Shown in pieces: positions 1-12,916 of a DNA stretch of 64,000 nucleotides. The notes under the pieces are model-generated. The model was given only the letters and a program-made list of their open reading frames with translations. It was not told where the DNA came from and searched no databases. Positions within the stretch are counted from its first letter, which is position 1; each line of letters opens with the position of its first letter. Source of the stretch: Panonychus citri (lineage: Eukaryota > Arthropoda > Arachnida > Trombidiformes > Tetranychidae); the NCBI RefSeq assembly GCF_014898815.1, contig NW_026515482.1:2852001-2916000 (forward strand). The letters are read 5' to 3'. The translations under genes and the position numbers were made by a program.

Positions 1-1270
1 TTTCTAGATTTTTGTTGTAGAAGCTGAACTTAAATCTTGCAAAACCCTTTCAAGCTGATATTATCAATATCCATTTTTGAGATGGATTTGAGTTTGTACG
101 AGATGTACAGTCATCTGACTGTTTTCGACCCCTCTCCTTATTATCTCATTTAAATCTGATTTGTTAATTATTTAAATTTCGCTCTCAACTGCCATTTAGA
201 ATAGAATATAAACAAAATTCTATTGTCTTAACTTCACTTTCTCTCACCCAATAACCTTGAAATGAAATGCAAAAATGATGCAATAAAAATAAGTATAAAA
301 AACACTAGTATTTATTAGATGATCATAAGTATAAAAATTTGGGAAAATCTAGTTGTGTTATCTGCCATTTAGAGTGGTTCAAAAGCTAATTGAATCATTG
401 ATATTGTGAAAAGTGATCATTTCCCATTGTAGAAGAGCGAATGGGTGCATAGTAAAATAAATGGAATTTTCTGAATGAACATGATTATCAATCTGCTACA
501 AAGTTTAAAAATTAATTTAAATTGTCAAACCAAAGTGTGAAAAACGTACGGCTAATCTGTATGTTTGACTACAAATGAAACAAGTTTGAACAAAAAGAAA
601 CTAGTGAAGTTTAATTTTATGAAAAAACAAAAGCACGCAATTTTTCAAATTAAAATTGTAAAAGAAGCTCATAATATTTTCCCTACTTCCGCTTCTGGCT
701 CACCCAGAAGCGGAGTTTTATATACTACAGATGAATCATTTTTCAAAATTATTCAAAAAATTTAAATTATTTCAAATGACCGTCGATTGAAACATGAACT
801 AAAAAACTAATAGGAATAAAAAAATCTCAAAAAATGACTGAATATGTTAGCATATTTTCTTCGTTATCGTTGAAAATTGGGTGAGTGTACAGTTTTTTAC
901 TACTGTTTTCGGTTATCTCTTTCTGCTTCTTCTTGTCACTGTTTCTCTTTAATAAATTTCGACTTCATTTTGCCTTTTTAGTTTAGAAAAGGATAATTGT
1001 CAAACAGTTAATGACCAATTCAAATAGTAATAAATTTCAAACATGATGTTGATAAATTGACACGCGTTTGAAGAGAACTGTTTCTTTAGCTCATTAAGAA
1101 AAATAAGAATGTCATCTGGTCAAGAAATGGCTTAAGATGAAAATTATATGTATCTTTCGAGACTAACTTTGTTTCATCTTCACCAAGACCATTTGTATGC
1201 TAACTCTTTATTCATAAACATCAGTTTGTTTCAACAAGTGTCTTTTCTACTACTATTTTGATTAATAATC
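1..1270. other. Non-coding flank, no gene recognised
   Basis: AT-rich sequence with scattered stop codons in all frames. The only open frame of note (565-765) starts at TTG and has low-complexity Lys/Phe-rich content, so I do not call it a gene. A perfect short hairpin lies at 689-713. Confidence 0.5.
689..713. repeat. Perfect 10-bp hairpin
   Basis: CCGCTTCTGG (689-698) and CCAGAAGCGG (704-713) are exact reverse complements around a 5-nt loop (ctcac). The stem is GC-rich in very AT-rich surroundings. Its function is unknown; it could be an RNA hairpin or a remnant of a mobile element end. Confidence 0.6.
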
Positions 1271-1555
1271 ATGAAAATGTCAAAAAATAACAGGTAAGCT
1301 ATTTGTGCTGGTTGAAACTCCATTGTTTTTAATCTTCCTATCATTCACTTCCTCAGGTTTGCATTTGGAGCGAGGACCTTGACTAGAAAATTACATCTAG
1401 TTTTTGCTTCTCTTTCATCAAACTCCAATGGAAAAAATATTCTCACTAAAGAGGAGATTGAATCATTGCAGTGCATCTTAATTCAGTGTCACAATGTTCT
1501 TTTAATCAAAAAATCCAAAATAGAAGTTGGAACCAACACCATTACCCTCCAGTGA
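1271..1555 (+). CDS. Possible two-exon small protein (73 aa), unknown
   Basis: Exon 1 is 1271-1293, starting at ATG (MKMSKNN..). A 63-bp intron runs 1294-1356, with donor GTAAGC and acceptor after a pyrimidine-rich run (..cttcctcag). Exon 2 is 1357-1555, ending in TGA. The joined frame is exactly divisible by three and gives 73 residues. The middle reads like ordinary protein (FAFGARTLTRKLH, then ILTKEEIESLQ, then two cysteines in a CILIQC context). There is no signal peptide and no family I recognise. The short intron with good splice signals and a preserved frame is the main support. It could equally be a chance frame or the 3' remnant of a longer gene. Confidence 0.3.
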
Positions 1556-1976
1556 TTTGTGTTTTTATGTGAACCAATAATTGTGATCAATTAGAAATTA
1601 ATCATTATTGATTAATAGTTCAAATCAATCAAATGAATTAATTATTCTCGGTCTGGTGATTTTCGCGCTCTTATTGTCCCAGACTAGGCAGTTTTATTAC
1701 TACTCTTCTCCTTGTCCTGCGCTTTCATTTGTTGCATTTCCGTTGTATCTTGACGATGTCTTTTCATGTAGAAGTAGTTAGCTAAAGACCATCTCTGGAC
1801 CAAAGCGTTCATTCTGCACCAAACTTTCTGAAAATTCTGAACCATAAATTTCCACTCCGGACCAAAATTTTCGGCGCGAAATTCAAATTTTTTTTAATGT
1901 GCGGACATCAATATCAACATTCAGTATGAGTATTTTCGAAGATAATTTTGGCGGGAAATTCAAATTTGTAAAACAG

Positions 1977-1984
1977 TATAAAAG
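1977..1984 (+). promoter_or_regulatory. TATA box inside the TIR element
   Basis: TATAAAAG lies 36 bp before the first ATG (2020) of the element's open frames. A short imperfect palindrome (AGCTGAC gat AGTCAGCT, 1991-2008) sits in between. The spacing suits an RNA polymerase II promoter with a very short leader. Confidence 0.4.
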
Positions 1985-2019
1985 AGGATGAGCTGACGAT
2001 AGTCAGCTCATTCGATACG

Positions 2020-2654
2020 ATGAAACATAACATGATTTTACAAATCATCATTTTCATAATTCTAACAGTCATTTTACTACTAATATTCCGTGCTCTATTT
2101 TTTGATAATATCAAATATGACCAAATCATTCTGGCCTGACTATCGGATCGATAATATAGTTTCAATATGGTCAATTGGACCAATAGACATCAAAGTTGAT
2201 AATAAAAATCGAAAGAAAAATTCAATGCTCAAGTTATACGAACTGATAATGGTGTGCTTCTGGTTTTGCATCTGGAAAAATTACAGCAACTGGATTCAAA
2301 AGTCTACCCATGACAATTCTGACTCTAATGGAAACGTTCCCTGATCGTGAAATAATCTTCATCAGAATATCCAATAAAACAGCATGAAGTTATAATTCAG
2401 TAAGATTCAATACTAAAAAACGCATCCGAGAGCTTAATTCTCAAATACGAGAAATCGATATTCTTTACAATTTGGAAGCTCATAAGAATGAGAAATTGTA
2501 TAATGAGAATCAAGAATTGCGAAAAATGTTGGCAATTAAAGAAGGTGCTGAGGGTGATGAAGATGTTTCATTTTTATCCTGGGTCATAAAGAAAATGAAA
2601 GATGAGTTTTCAGTTAACACTGAAAAATTCAAAAATAACCCACGAGGTCTTTAA
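2020..2654 (+). pseudogene. Decayed ORFs inside the TIR element
   Basis: The first frame (2020-2139, 39 aa) starts MKHNMILQ and is one hydrophobic membrane segment followed by a short charged tail. Further frames carry coherent but interrupted pieces: VIRTDNGVLLVLHLEKLQ near 2230-2290, ILTLMETFPDREIIFIR near 2310-2370, and a Glu/Lys-rich, probably coiled-coil tail (RIRELNSQIREID.. to ..NNPRGL, stop at 2652-2654). The pieces lie in different frames, separated by stops. I read this as one protein broken by frameshifts, though unrecognised introns could also explain it. The protein family is not recognised. Confidence 0.35.
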
Positions 2655-2822
2655 AACAAATTAAAGAAAGCTTAATAGCTTATTTTCGTATTTTCAATGA
2701 AATTTGTCTTTATTTTTTTTTCAAATTTCGCGCCAAAAAAATCACCGAAAATTTTGGTCCAGAAAGTTTGGTCCAGAATGGAAGCTTTGGCCCAGAGATG
2801 GTCTTTAGCTAACTACTTGTAG

Positions 2823-5800
2823 AGATCATGATTCCCAATACACAAATCTAACATCTGATCGAATGATTAGTTTGATCATTCGAGTCTTCGAAGAGTAGAA
2901 AATATAAAGTGGTGCATTATTGTCAATAGTTTAATAGTAATCTTTTTAGCATAGAAATTTCAAGAATCTCATTCCATGGAAATGCAATCTTGGGTGTTAG
3001 TTTACTATCTTTTTCATAGATGTTCGATCCCATGGCAGTAGCACCTGACCAAAGTTCAGATTCTTTCTTATTACACTATGTACTTATTGGAAAATATTAA
3101 TAATAATTATTACCATACAGGGCATTTCATCAAGTTTCCAACAAGTTTTTCTCGAATAACCTTTTGTTTTTGAGTGTTGACACCCCAGATTCGAGTTATG
3201 GTAGTTTGGGCCATACTCAATTGTCATATTTAAATATCAAGGTCATTACGTTCATTCTGTTAGGTTACGGTTTCAAGGTCATTTTGTGATCACAATCGAA
3301 TTAACTTGCCATCATTAGACTTCACACGAGTTTAAAACTTTTGGAAATTTGGAGCATTTTGACAAGGTAATATCGTTATTATTTATCTTTGTTCTCAATG
3401 AATTCTTTACGCAAAGGTTATAATGAATTTGATTTAAAATAATCTCAACAGAAAATTCTTATTCTTATAATGAAATAATGTTCAAATTGTACTAAGAATT
3501 TGAAAAAGTATTTCAAAAACTAATATACTAACCGATTCAGTACAATTCGAAGACCAGAGCTCTAAGACTAGTGGCGTCATCTATGATATCCAATCGCAGA
3601 TAAATAAAGAAGTTCTCATTTAGAAGTTCAGGCTCAGAACCAAGAAACATTAAATTGATAATGATTCTTAGTCTGAGCAAGTGTTTATTAATCATAAAAA
3701 ACGAAAGACAATTAAAACTACCAACAATTATTGTAACTTCAATAATGAGCCATTTTTTGAAAGCAAACTAAACCATAATTTAAGTTAAAGTTGGATTTTC
3801 ATTGCATCAACTTGCTAATTGTGAAATTTTCAATCCATTTTATAGACTCACAATTTACTATGTAATTAACAATAAGTAATTGATATGCAATTTAATTCGG
3901 AAAGCACAAATTAACCCAGAAAACGGTAAGATATTGATGATTGTAAATGAAGACAACCATTACAATCAATCAATCATATGGTCTCATGAAGTTTATGGTT
4001 CATCTGAATCATAACAATTAAAACATAAAGGATAAGATTGTTCATCTAATGAAACTGAAGATGAACTTTTTCTCGTAGTAACAATTTATTCATATAAACT
4101 AATAAAGCATCGTTTAATTTCATGATGATTATCATTATAATCATCAAGGTAATAAAGAGAAACAGAAATCGAAACAACTAAAAGAGATTCCAGGTCAAGA
4201 ATCGATTTTATCGATTCTTTTACTAGTTTTCTTTCAGACCTTTGATAATATCGCATTTATATTAAAAGGTGGAGTGAGTTATTAGGATGACAAGGGAGAT
4301 AAAAAAGAGAAAAAAGTCAAGGTTTATTCCGAGAAAGACAAAGAATACTAGTAAGATGATGAGAGAAAATGAGTCTACCAGGTAACTAAGGTAGAAAGGT
4401 AACTATTTAATATTGATATAAGATACGATTATAAATATAACTGATTAACATGTACAAAAAGACTATGAATTAGTATTAAAGTAAGAAGATGAACTATGAA
4501 TGGGGAAAAAATGAACTTTATCATGCAAATCATTAAGATGATAACATTGTTATTCATGAGAATTGGAACAGAGGTAGAACTTTTTTTTTATATTATCTTC
4601 TATTATTTTCTTATCAAGCCAATTCTGACAAAGAAACATATAGTGAAGTCTTTTCAAGCTCAAAGTTTTATCTGTTTTTTTATCTGTCTCTCTTTGTCAC
4701 TGTGACAGAAAAAAATGATAAATAAGTTCTTGAGGTTTTCCAAATTTCATGGTTAAAAACGTTCAGAAACGTTTTAGAAACTTTCATCTGCATGAAGTTC
4801 TGTAAACAAACAATAGCCGATTTCATAATGAGTGAATGACAATCCAGTGAATTATTAATGCTGATTGAAAAGGCATCATGAAGAGGCTCAGAAATTAGGG
4901 CAACATGGCAGGTTATCATCATGATATCATATGTGTGCGTTGGATGAATTTGCATGAGAAAAAAAGGAGAAAAAATTGAAAGCCCATTGTTGAATTCATT
5001 GGAATCGTCATGAATAATTAACAGAAATTCATAGAACTGAAGTAGTAAAGTTGAAAAGGAATGAGAAATTAAAAGCGAATGAGTTTTCAAATTTAAATGG
5101 AACTTTTTTTTCAAATAAATTTATCATTCCACTCAAAATTGATTCTCCATGTTGATCATGGGTAAAATGATAATTCAATCATCAACTTTTCCTACCTTCA
5201 TGAGAGATTACAAGGTAACAATCAACAGAAAACTTTGTTTTCGATAACATTTTGTTACCTTTATTTATTATATATGGAAAACCATGATGAACGATAATTC
5301 CCAGTTGATTTAGTTTCGAGTTGATTATCTCGGAACTTTTTTCAATACCTATTCTCATCAACTTTAATAGTGATTATCATCATGGTTACATTAAAAACTA
5401 AAAGAGAGAGAGAGAGATAAATATTCTTATATTTACTTTATGATAATTTTTTTTACTCTTATAAATAACTACTATTATCTGATCAATATGAACACGTTCA
5501 AATATTGAACAAGTTTCATTACCATGATAATGATTACCAGAAAACTAATGACGATAATTAATCTACTCGATAATTTATTATTTATTGATTATCAACAAAT
5601 TATTGGTTTGTCAAATATAATGAACGACAATAATTAATTAACACTAATCACTTGTATTTTCATCCTCAGTTACACTTATGTTTAATTATCACAATCAATC
5701 AATTTACCTTTCAAGCTGTTGATTAGTTTTTTTCATCCACTTTCTCGTTACTCGTTGTTTTAACTAAATTAACAAATTGATATTGTTAATTGTGTAATTA

Positions 5801-8800
5801 CTGATTACGATTCAAATTTCATTCAATTCCTGGCTCATCAGCTAATTTGTTTTTTGCCAAGTTCTGTGAGTAATTAAACAAAGCTCAGTATTTTGTTTTT
5901 ATTCAATCAAATTAAATGGACATGATTCAGTTGCAGGCAAAATTGAAGCAATTAATTCACATTAAATTGTTAACTATTGAAAGGTTAACAATCAACTAAA
6001 CATCAACCAGATCAATGATCAATAAGATATCCAATAAATGCTAATATGAACCGGAAATTGACAACAAAACGATCAACAATTTGCTTGTTAATCAGCTGAC
6101 AATTTGTCGGTGATTCAACAATTGATAACCATATTGATCAAATAATAACAACAATTAAACGATAAGACAAAAACTATCGATAATCAATTGATATTTGTTG
6201 TTAGTGTGATTCATTGATTGTGTAGTCAGTTATTTGCTTGATAAATTGTAACTTGATTTGATTGTTATACAAGCCAAGTAATGAGAAATTCATTTTCTAA
6301 CTGTTTTCCTTACAATCTATTGATTGTTGTAAATATGTATTGAAATTATCATCAACAACATTGAGTGTATATGTTAAGTGAGTGGTAATTGTTGTACTTG
6401 ATAACAATTTGATTACAATAAGGCAAATCAACACAATCAAGTGATTACTTTGATATCTTAATAATTGATGAAAATGTTCATTGTGATCGAGATAAGATTT
6501 CCTATTATTACTCATATTCATCAAGTTTATCATGAATATCTGATTGTTATGATCAAGTTGAAAGTTAATTTCAATCTAATTAACTTTAAATGATGATTTT
6601 CATTGGTGTTTGTATTATACAGCCGTGAAAATTGAGTTTGTGCTTTTTATTTGATTCATTTGAGCATCTTGATTGATAAAAGCAAATTAATAGATAAAAA
6701 TGTAGAGTTGGTAGTGTTAAATTTATCTAATCAATCGTTGTGATTAAGCTAATTTTTGCCAAAGATGCGCAAATGATTTAAAAAAAAGCACAAACTCAAT
6801 TTTCACGGCTGTATAAATAATTAAATTGTTTGCTTTGAATTTGACATGAAAAAGTGAGTTGAAAATTTGGATTTATTAATATTTTCAATTACAATGTTAA
6901 TCATTTACTAATTGTGATCAATATTCAAATCGAGTCTCAGTTTTCACCATATCCCATGAGGATTTCCATGTCCATTCATTAGTCTGAATTTTATACTTTC
7001 CTCCCTGATAATTAGTGTCTGACCTTCATGATGAAGATAATTGCAATTAGATTGATCTGATTGAATTATTGTTTATGAAGGTAAGGAAAAATTTTCCAGC
7101 TATTCAGTTTACCTGGAGTTTGAATTTTTCACTGTGGAAAATAGATGACAAGGTGATAAGGTAACTGACCAGTTGATTAGCTTGACCATCTTAAGGAACT
7201 TTTCGTCTTTTTCATTCAAATGATTGGGTGGTGATGATATTTACATGAGCTCATCAACTGAATAATATGAACATGTTACAATTCAACCGAGAATTGTCAA
7301 GGTACTTATCTTATCCTGATCATCTAATAATCTGGTTTATTTGCAAACTGACCCAAGAGGATTCCAACCACTGGTCATCTAGTAAAATGAATCAAAAGAA
7401 GATTCAAAATTTATCTTTCTCTTTTCATGATAACCTTCATGGTAACCATTTCATACTACATGTATGATTATCATCATTCATTTTGGTGAACAGAGTAAAT
7501 ATTAATAGATAATAATAATCTTTAATTGCTATTAATTATCACTGGAGATGATTAACTTTGGTGATAAAGTTACGATTTGGCTGACTGACAATTAAATTGC
7601 CTCTAATTACCAATTGAAGCTTCAATTGTCATCATATCTTTGCTATTTAATATCAAACAATTTACCAATGGTCAACTTGTGATTGGCACATAAATTTGGT
7701 TAGATTAAAGTTACGAAATTGATTCAGAACTGGTTTCAAATATTATTATCTTAAGGTTAACTTGGTTTTCTATTCAATTTAAAACATCAAATTGAATACA
7801 TTGTTTCATTAAGCTGCTCATCTCCATGATCAATATATCATTCATTTTTTTCAGGTTTCAAACATGATACATGAATATTGATCTGAATAAGTTGATCACA
7901 TGGTTGGTAAAAATGATTTTGGCAGAGATCATTTTGTTTGTCTGAGTAAAATAACGCAGCCATTGTTGATTTTGGTCTTAGTTGTTGCAATTAGTAAATG
8001 TGAGTGATTTTTTAGTTGTTGAGCGATTTTCTATTTATATCGGCCAGTTATCATTACTGTTATTGAATATTGTATGACCTGTAGATTGGGTGAAAACTGT
8101 GGAGACTGTAAGTAAATAAAGAGAGAGAGAGAGAGGAGTTTTCTTGCACTCCTCCTGGTCTGGGAGTGGGAAAAGGATGATGATGATAAGGATGATAAGG
8201 ATGATAGAGGACCAGCCCTGTTTCGTGACTCAATGAGATGAATGGAAAATGTTGAAAATTTTTTTCTCTTTTTTTATACTTTGCCTCGAATCTTGAATGA
8301 GAGAAAACAGTGAGAATCCTCTCAATCGATTACAGGTTCATATGATTATGAGAAGTTGATTCTTTCGTGATAAAACGTTTTCTTCATCAACAGAAAAGTA
8401 CACGATGATCAAGTGAGCGAAGAAGATAAAAAAGAAAGAAAGAGAGAGAGAAAGTAAAAGGGATATAAGTTTGATAAAAAAATTCTTTATCTTCAGGTGA
8501 GATGTTTTCTTTTCCTCCTTTAGCTGGGGTTGTGGATATTTACGTTTAGTGAGGGACTTTAAGTCATCATCTTCAGTCAACATCGTCATTTAGCATGATG
8601 ACCTTAATATCCTTCATGATAATGATGATATTTTGAGAATGAATTTGAAGGAAATAAATTATAATTCTCAGTCTAAAAGAAAGAAAGAAAGAAGAGAGAG
8701 AGAGAGAGAGAGAGACTTGAAAATGATCATGATAACCATGATGATTCAAGAATAAAGTTCTGGGAGTGAGTATTGAGATTCGTAATGATTATGATCCATG

Positions 8801-11800
8801 AAAAGGAAATGAATTGTGAAAGATGACAAATGTAAGAAGATGAGGTTTTCATTTCAATTCATGAGAATGATTCTTAGTTATATCTTCAACTCCAAATCGG
8901 AATGTACTTTATATTTATCTGATTTTTGTGCCTTGTAAACAACAAGATAAATTATCATCATGATCAGGATGATTATTATTATTATCAAGTTGATTTGACA
9001 CACGAAAACCATTGATAACATCATGTTGATGATACTTTGTTACTCTTGTTTGTTAATTTACTTTCAAAGATAATGGTCAAGAAATTTACTCTCTCTCTCT
9101 CTTTTTTTTCTTGACCATTTGTTACCTGACAATAAACAATCAAGTACCATTGTCCAATAGATTAACTTCGCTATTAGTTTATTATCAAAATTAAATTAAT
9201 ACTGACAAATTGATCGTTTTGTATAATAACAATCGTTGGTCATTTTTGAATCATCTTATCATATAATATCTTAGTTGATTGACCAATTGGACATTTGAAA
9301 ACATTTTCACGTTTCAATGAATCAAAGATTGACAATTAATGTTTATTAGAACTGAAATTGAATTCTAATTCTAATTCATTGGGCTTATCCTTTGACGAGA
9401 ATGTTATATATTTTTAATCAATTTTCAAACTCGAAAAAAAAAGTTCAAAGCTCGATTGTTGACCAATAAGACCAAGTGATTTTTTCGACCAAAAATTAAT
9501 TAAACTCACTAATTAAGTGTCAGTTTGTCAGTTGTTAGAAAATCACTTACCTTTATTAAATTTGGAAAATTTGATATTTTGAACATTACGAACTGATCGT
9601 AACTAAGGTAACTCAGAATTTGATTAGAACTTTTTTTTTATTTCTTATTTTCGATTAGGAAAAAAAGTTAATGTGCTAATGTTTAAGATTAAATTAATTT
9701 AATTGTTGATCCGACAGCAATTTGATTGATTTGTGATGAGTGAATATAATGAGAATCATTTTTTCACTCCAATGATAATACAAAAGTGAAACGATGATGA
9801 TTAAAGTATCGATTGGTCAGTAAAATTTAATGATAATCAATCAACATGATGCATAAATAAAATGTCAATAATATTTTCCATGAAAAATATTATCTGATTG
9901 ATGGAAACAAAAGTTCAATAACAATCGAGTTTTTTTTCAGAATCAAATCAATGGGTGAAAATTTTACCATGGAAACAAAATGATGATGATGATCAGAATT
10001 GATAAACAACAATTGGGAGAATTGAAAAAGTTTCCATCGAATTTGTATCATCAGAACTTTTTTTTTCCATATTTATTATCAGACAGAGACAATAAGTATA
10101 TATAAATATTATATTTACATTCGTGTATCTAATTAGCTCATAAATTAACAGAGATAATTAATTAATCATTAATCATAAGTTAATGAGACGCATCTTGATA
10201 GTCTACTGAATATCCGGAAGTATCATAAGCAATTGTTTATTGTTGAGAGATGAAAGTTGTTGATTGTATTCTCAATTCTGATATTATGGTTATCAAGTGG
10301 TTACCATGAAATTCTGATTCTGATATCATGTTTACTTTTATCTTTGAATATCGAGTTGAAGGTTAACCTTTGCGTGATTAGGGTTAGAGGGTGAATATTG
10401 AAAATCTAAAAGGTTCATACTGATTATCATCAAGATTCATGATTCTTATCATGATAATTATCACGATAACATAATTCTGGCCATATAATAATAATGATAA
10501 GCATTCATGGTGAATAGTAAATCTGTCTGAATATCTAATAATTTTTTCTTGCTTTCAGTTTATTTTTTTTTCTTATTCTGTAATATTTTCAATAGATTCC
10601 GGATAAGGAAGTGTAACTTTATTCAATAAATATTAATACATAACGAATGTAATTCAATCATCTCAAGATTCCTGGTAAAAATCATGAGGCTCAAGTTTGA
10701 ACATGAATACCGAAAACCTTATTACTATTATCATACATTTGCCTTTGGTTCATTACAATCAATTTGATTGTTAGGGTTTGGATTTTTTTTCCCTTGTTTC
10801 TTATTTCATATCTTGTGTTGATTAAGTTGAAATGGTGATATTAATCATGATCAATGATTATTATTATTAACTATTATTGGTCAGAATAATAGTTTAACTC
10901 AGATAGTTGATTCAATGTTATATCACTTTGATGATTATATTGAATCATGGAGATGATGATGATGATGATGATGATATATGATTTTGAATAGATAATCAGA
11001 GCAAAGATGAGGATAATAGAAAGGTAATAATAATATTTATATCCCCAAATGAAACAAGATTATCATCAAGTAGAGATTGAGAAACAAAATTAAGAGACAT
11101 GGTAAGAAATCATGATAGTTGAGAATCCAGAATTCAGTTAGATGATGATGATAATAGGATTCAATCATCATCATCATCATCATGATATTCATGATATATA
11201 TCTGAATCTGTTACTTCAATTGATTTGTTGTTGTTGTTGTTGTGTAGTTTATTTAACCTTAAAGTAAATAACAGTAATCATGATAACACCAAGAGTATCA
11301 GATTATTCAGAGAGATGCAAATGAAATTTCCTGATGATGATAATAATAATCATCATCGTTTTTTTTTATTGATTACCAATGTAATTGGATTGAATGGGAA
11401 TTCTGGCAAAAACTAAATATTTAATTTCCTTTTTACTGGAAATCCTGAAACTCACCCAATCAATTATTAATTCAAATATTAAATTGTACCAATGAATCAG
11501 TAAACTAAATGGTTTAGTTAATCAGTGACAATCAATCACTACAAAAGTTATTATAATATTAAAATTCTGTAATTGTATATTATTTATCATCATCATTAGA
11601 AATGAAATACTGTTAATTGTTTATAATGAGTAAAGGTAATTGTTCTAGTAACAATTAACAATCAAAGGTAAAAAAAGAAATTAAAAAGATAATTAAAAAT
11701 TGAAAGTTTCATCTTTAGCTTTTCTTCCCGGTGGGAATTTTATTATTATTATCATGTTATTTTGCTTTCCACCTCAGAAGAAATTAATTTATCCATTTAC

Positions 11801-12677
11801 CTTGACACTCTGTTTACCTTCAACATTATATTTTGATTATAATCAGTTAATTATTATGATTATTATGATTATGATCATTAAATTGACTTTGAGAATCCAG
11901 AAGGAACAAAAAAAATGAACCAAATACAATATTAATCAACAGTAAACAAACATTAGTTTTTGCTTCCATCATCATCATCATCACTTTTCCATAGGCTTGA
12001 GTTTCATGATGATCATGATGATGAACAAGAAGATGATGATGATGATGATAATTCCCTTGGCAAAATTACAAAGTCGTTAATTAATAGTTTATCTTATATT
12101 ACATAGAGATGATATAGTTAAGGTTGAAGATGGAAATTTTAAAACTCGAGAAAAAAAAATTCGAGGGATGAAAAGGTCTCAATGTTTTTCCTCTGAGTAT
12201 TTCTGGTAATGAATTAATATGAAAACACACAATTGACTTTTCTCAATCTCTATTAATTGTTTATTTATTTTTCTCTCTTTCAATCATAATTTACTTGATT
12301 ACCAGTTTAACGTTTTTCTATTATAACAATTTAGTCTCACCGTGCCCATTATTTTCTAATAATATTGTACATAAATCACCAGAAAGCAACAATTTGCAAA
12401 TTTAAATTACTTTTAATTGCTATTTGGAAAAAGTTTAACAAATCTAATTTGTTTTCTGTAAATTTTTCTCCTCTATGTAAATCAAATTAACTTTGGTATC
12501 ATTTGAAAATTTGTTACAATGATTACTCGTTAATTGTTTTGATGTATCCACACAAACACTGTTGATATGTATTATTATTATTTTGTTGATTGTCGTCATG
12601 TAAACATCGTTTAAATTTGGTTGGTGATCAAAGATGAATATTTATACATAATTAAAGTAATTAGTTGATTAACTTAC
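2823..12677. other. Long non-coding stretch, probably KCNQ intron 1
   Basis: AT-rich DNA with many short ATGATG/TCATCA and GA/CT microsatellites (for example 8694-8715). I see no exon-like block. The longest frames (4680-5114 minus, 6297-6533 minus, 8338-8589 minus) are low-complexity or lack conserved-looking sequence. The KCNQ exon at 12678-12916 is on the minus strand, so the rest of that channel must lie at lower coordinates or beyond the window. No S1-S6 or pore-like exon was found here by eye. A mariner-type MITE sits at 6620-6811. Confidence 0.5.
6620..6811. mobile_element. 192-bp mariner/Tc1-type MITE
   Basis: The terminal inverted repeats begin CAGCCGTGAAAATTGAG and extend about 50 bp. 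The first ~29 bp are identical in both arms (TTTGTGC follows), and later positions differ slightly. The element is flanked by TA on both sides (6618-6619 and 6812-6813), the target duplication typical of Tc1/mariner. The ~90-bp core has no coding capacity. It is therefore a non-autonomous miniature element. Confidence 0.85.
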
Positions 12678-12916
12678 ATGCCGATATGATATGCTACCGC
12701 TTTCCATCCTCTTGGTCTTTCCAGGAAATTGTAAACTCTATTTTGGGACATGCGATACTTTGGATTACGATAACGGGAATTGGCTTTGATCGGTCTTCCC
12801 AAAAGGCTGGTTCGGGAGACCTCGGATGAGGGCCGAGGAGTACATCCAAAGTGACTACTGGACTTTGCATATCGCTCCCCGGCCTCAAGTTGACGTAATT
12901 CAAGCAGTTCGACGGT
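12678..12916 (-). CDS. KCNQ: KCNQ voltage-gated K+ channel, N-terminal exon (partial)
   Basis: The minus-strand frame contains SLLGRP, then YRNPKYRMSQ, then NRVYNFLERPRGWK, then VAYHIG just before a GTAAGT donor (exon end at 12678). This is the hallmark pre-S1 segment of KCNQ (Kv7) M-type potassium channels. KCNQ1 has a near-identical VYNFLERP..GWK and other family members have MSLLGKP. The exon ends where S1 begins, as the known KCNQ exon 1/2 boundary does. The frame is open for 79 codons but is preceded by an in-frame TGA (12917-12919). Its only in-frame ATG (within YRMSQ) lies after SLLGRP, so the true start is probably in an upstream exon. An AG near 12884 is a possible but weak acceptor. 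The rest of the channel is not in view. The same DNA is open in another minus-strand frame, which looks like a shadow. Confidence 0.8.

Larger units (their letters stand above)
1772..2818. mobile_element. ~1.05-kb element with long terminal inverted repeats
   Basis: The left end (AAGTAGTTAGCTAAAGACC, 1772 onward) and the reverse complement of the right end (to 2818) match for about 100 bp with scattered differences. The arms contain repeated 'GGACCAAA' units and a 'TTTTCGG..GCGCGAAATT' block. Both ends are flanked by the 4-bp direct repeat GTAG (1768-1771 and 2819-2822), consistent with a target-site duplication. The ~0.8-kb interior has a TATAAAAG box and broken open frames (see 2020-2654). 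No transposase motif is visible, so it is probably a non-autonomous DNA transposon of a family I cannot name. Confidence 0.75.

Noticed and set aside
4680..5114. 144-codon minus-strand frame
   Set aside because: No domain, no splice context and AT-driven composition. Nothing supports translation.
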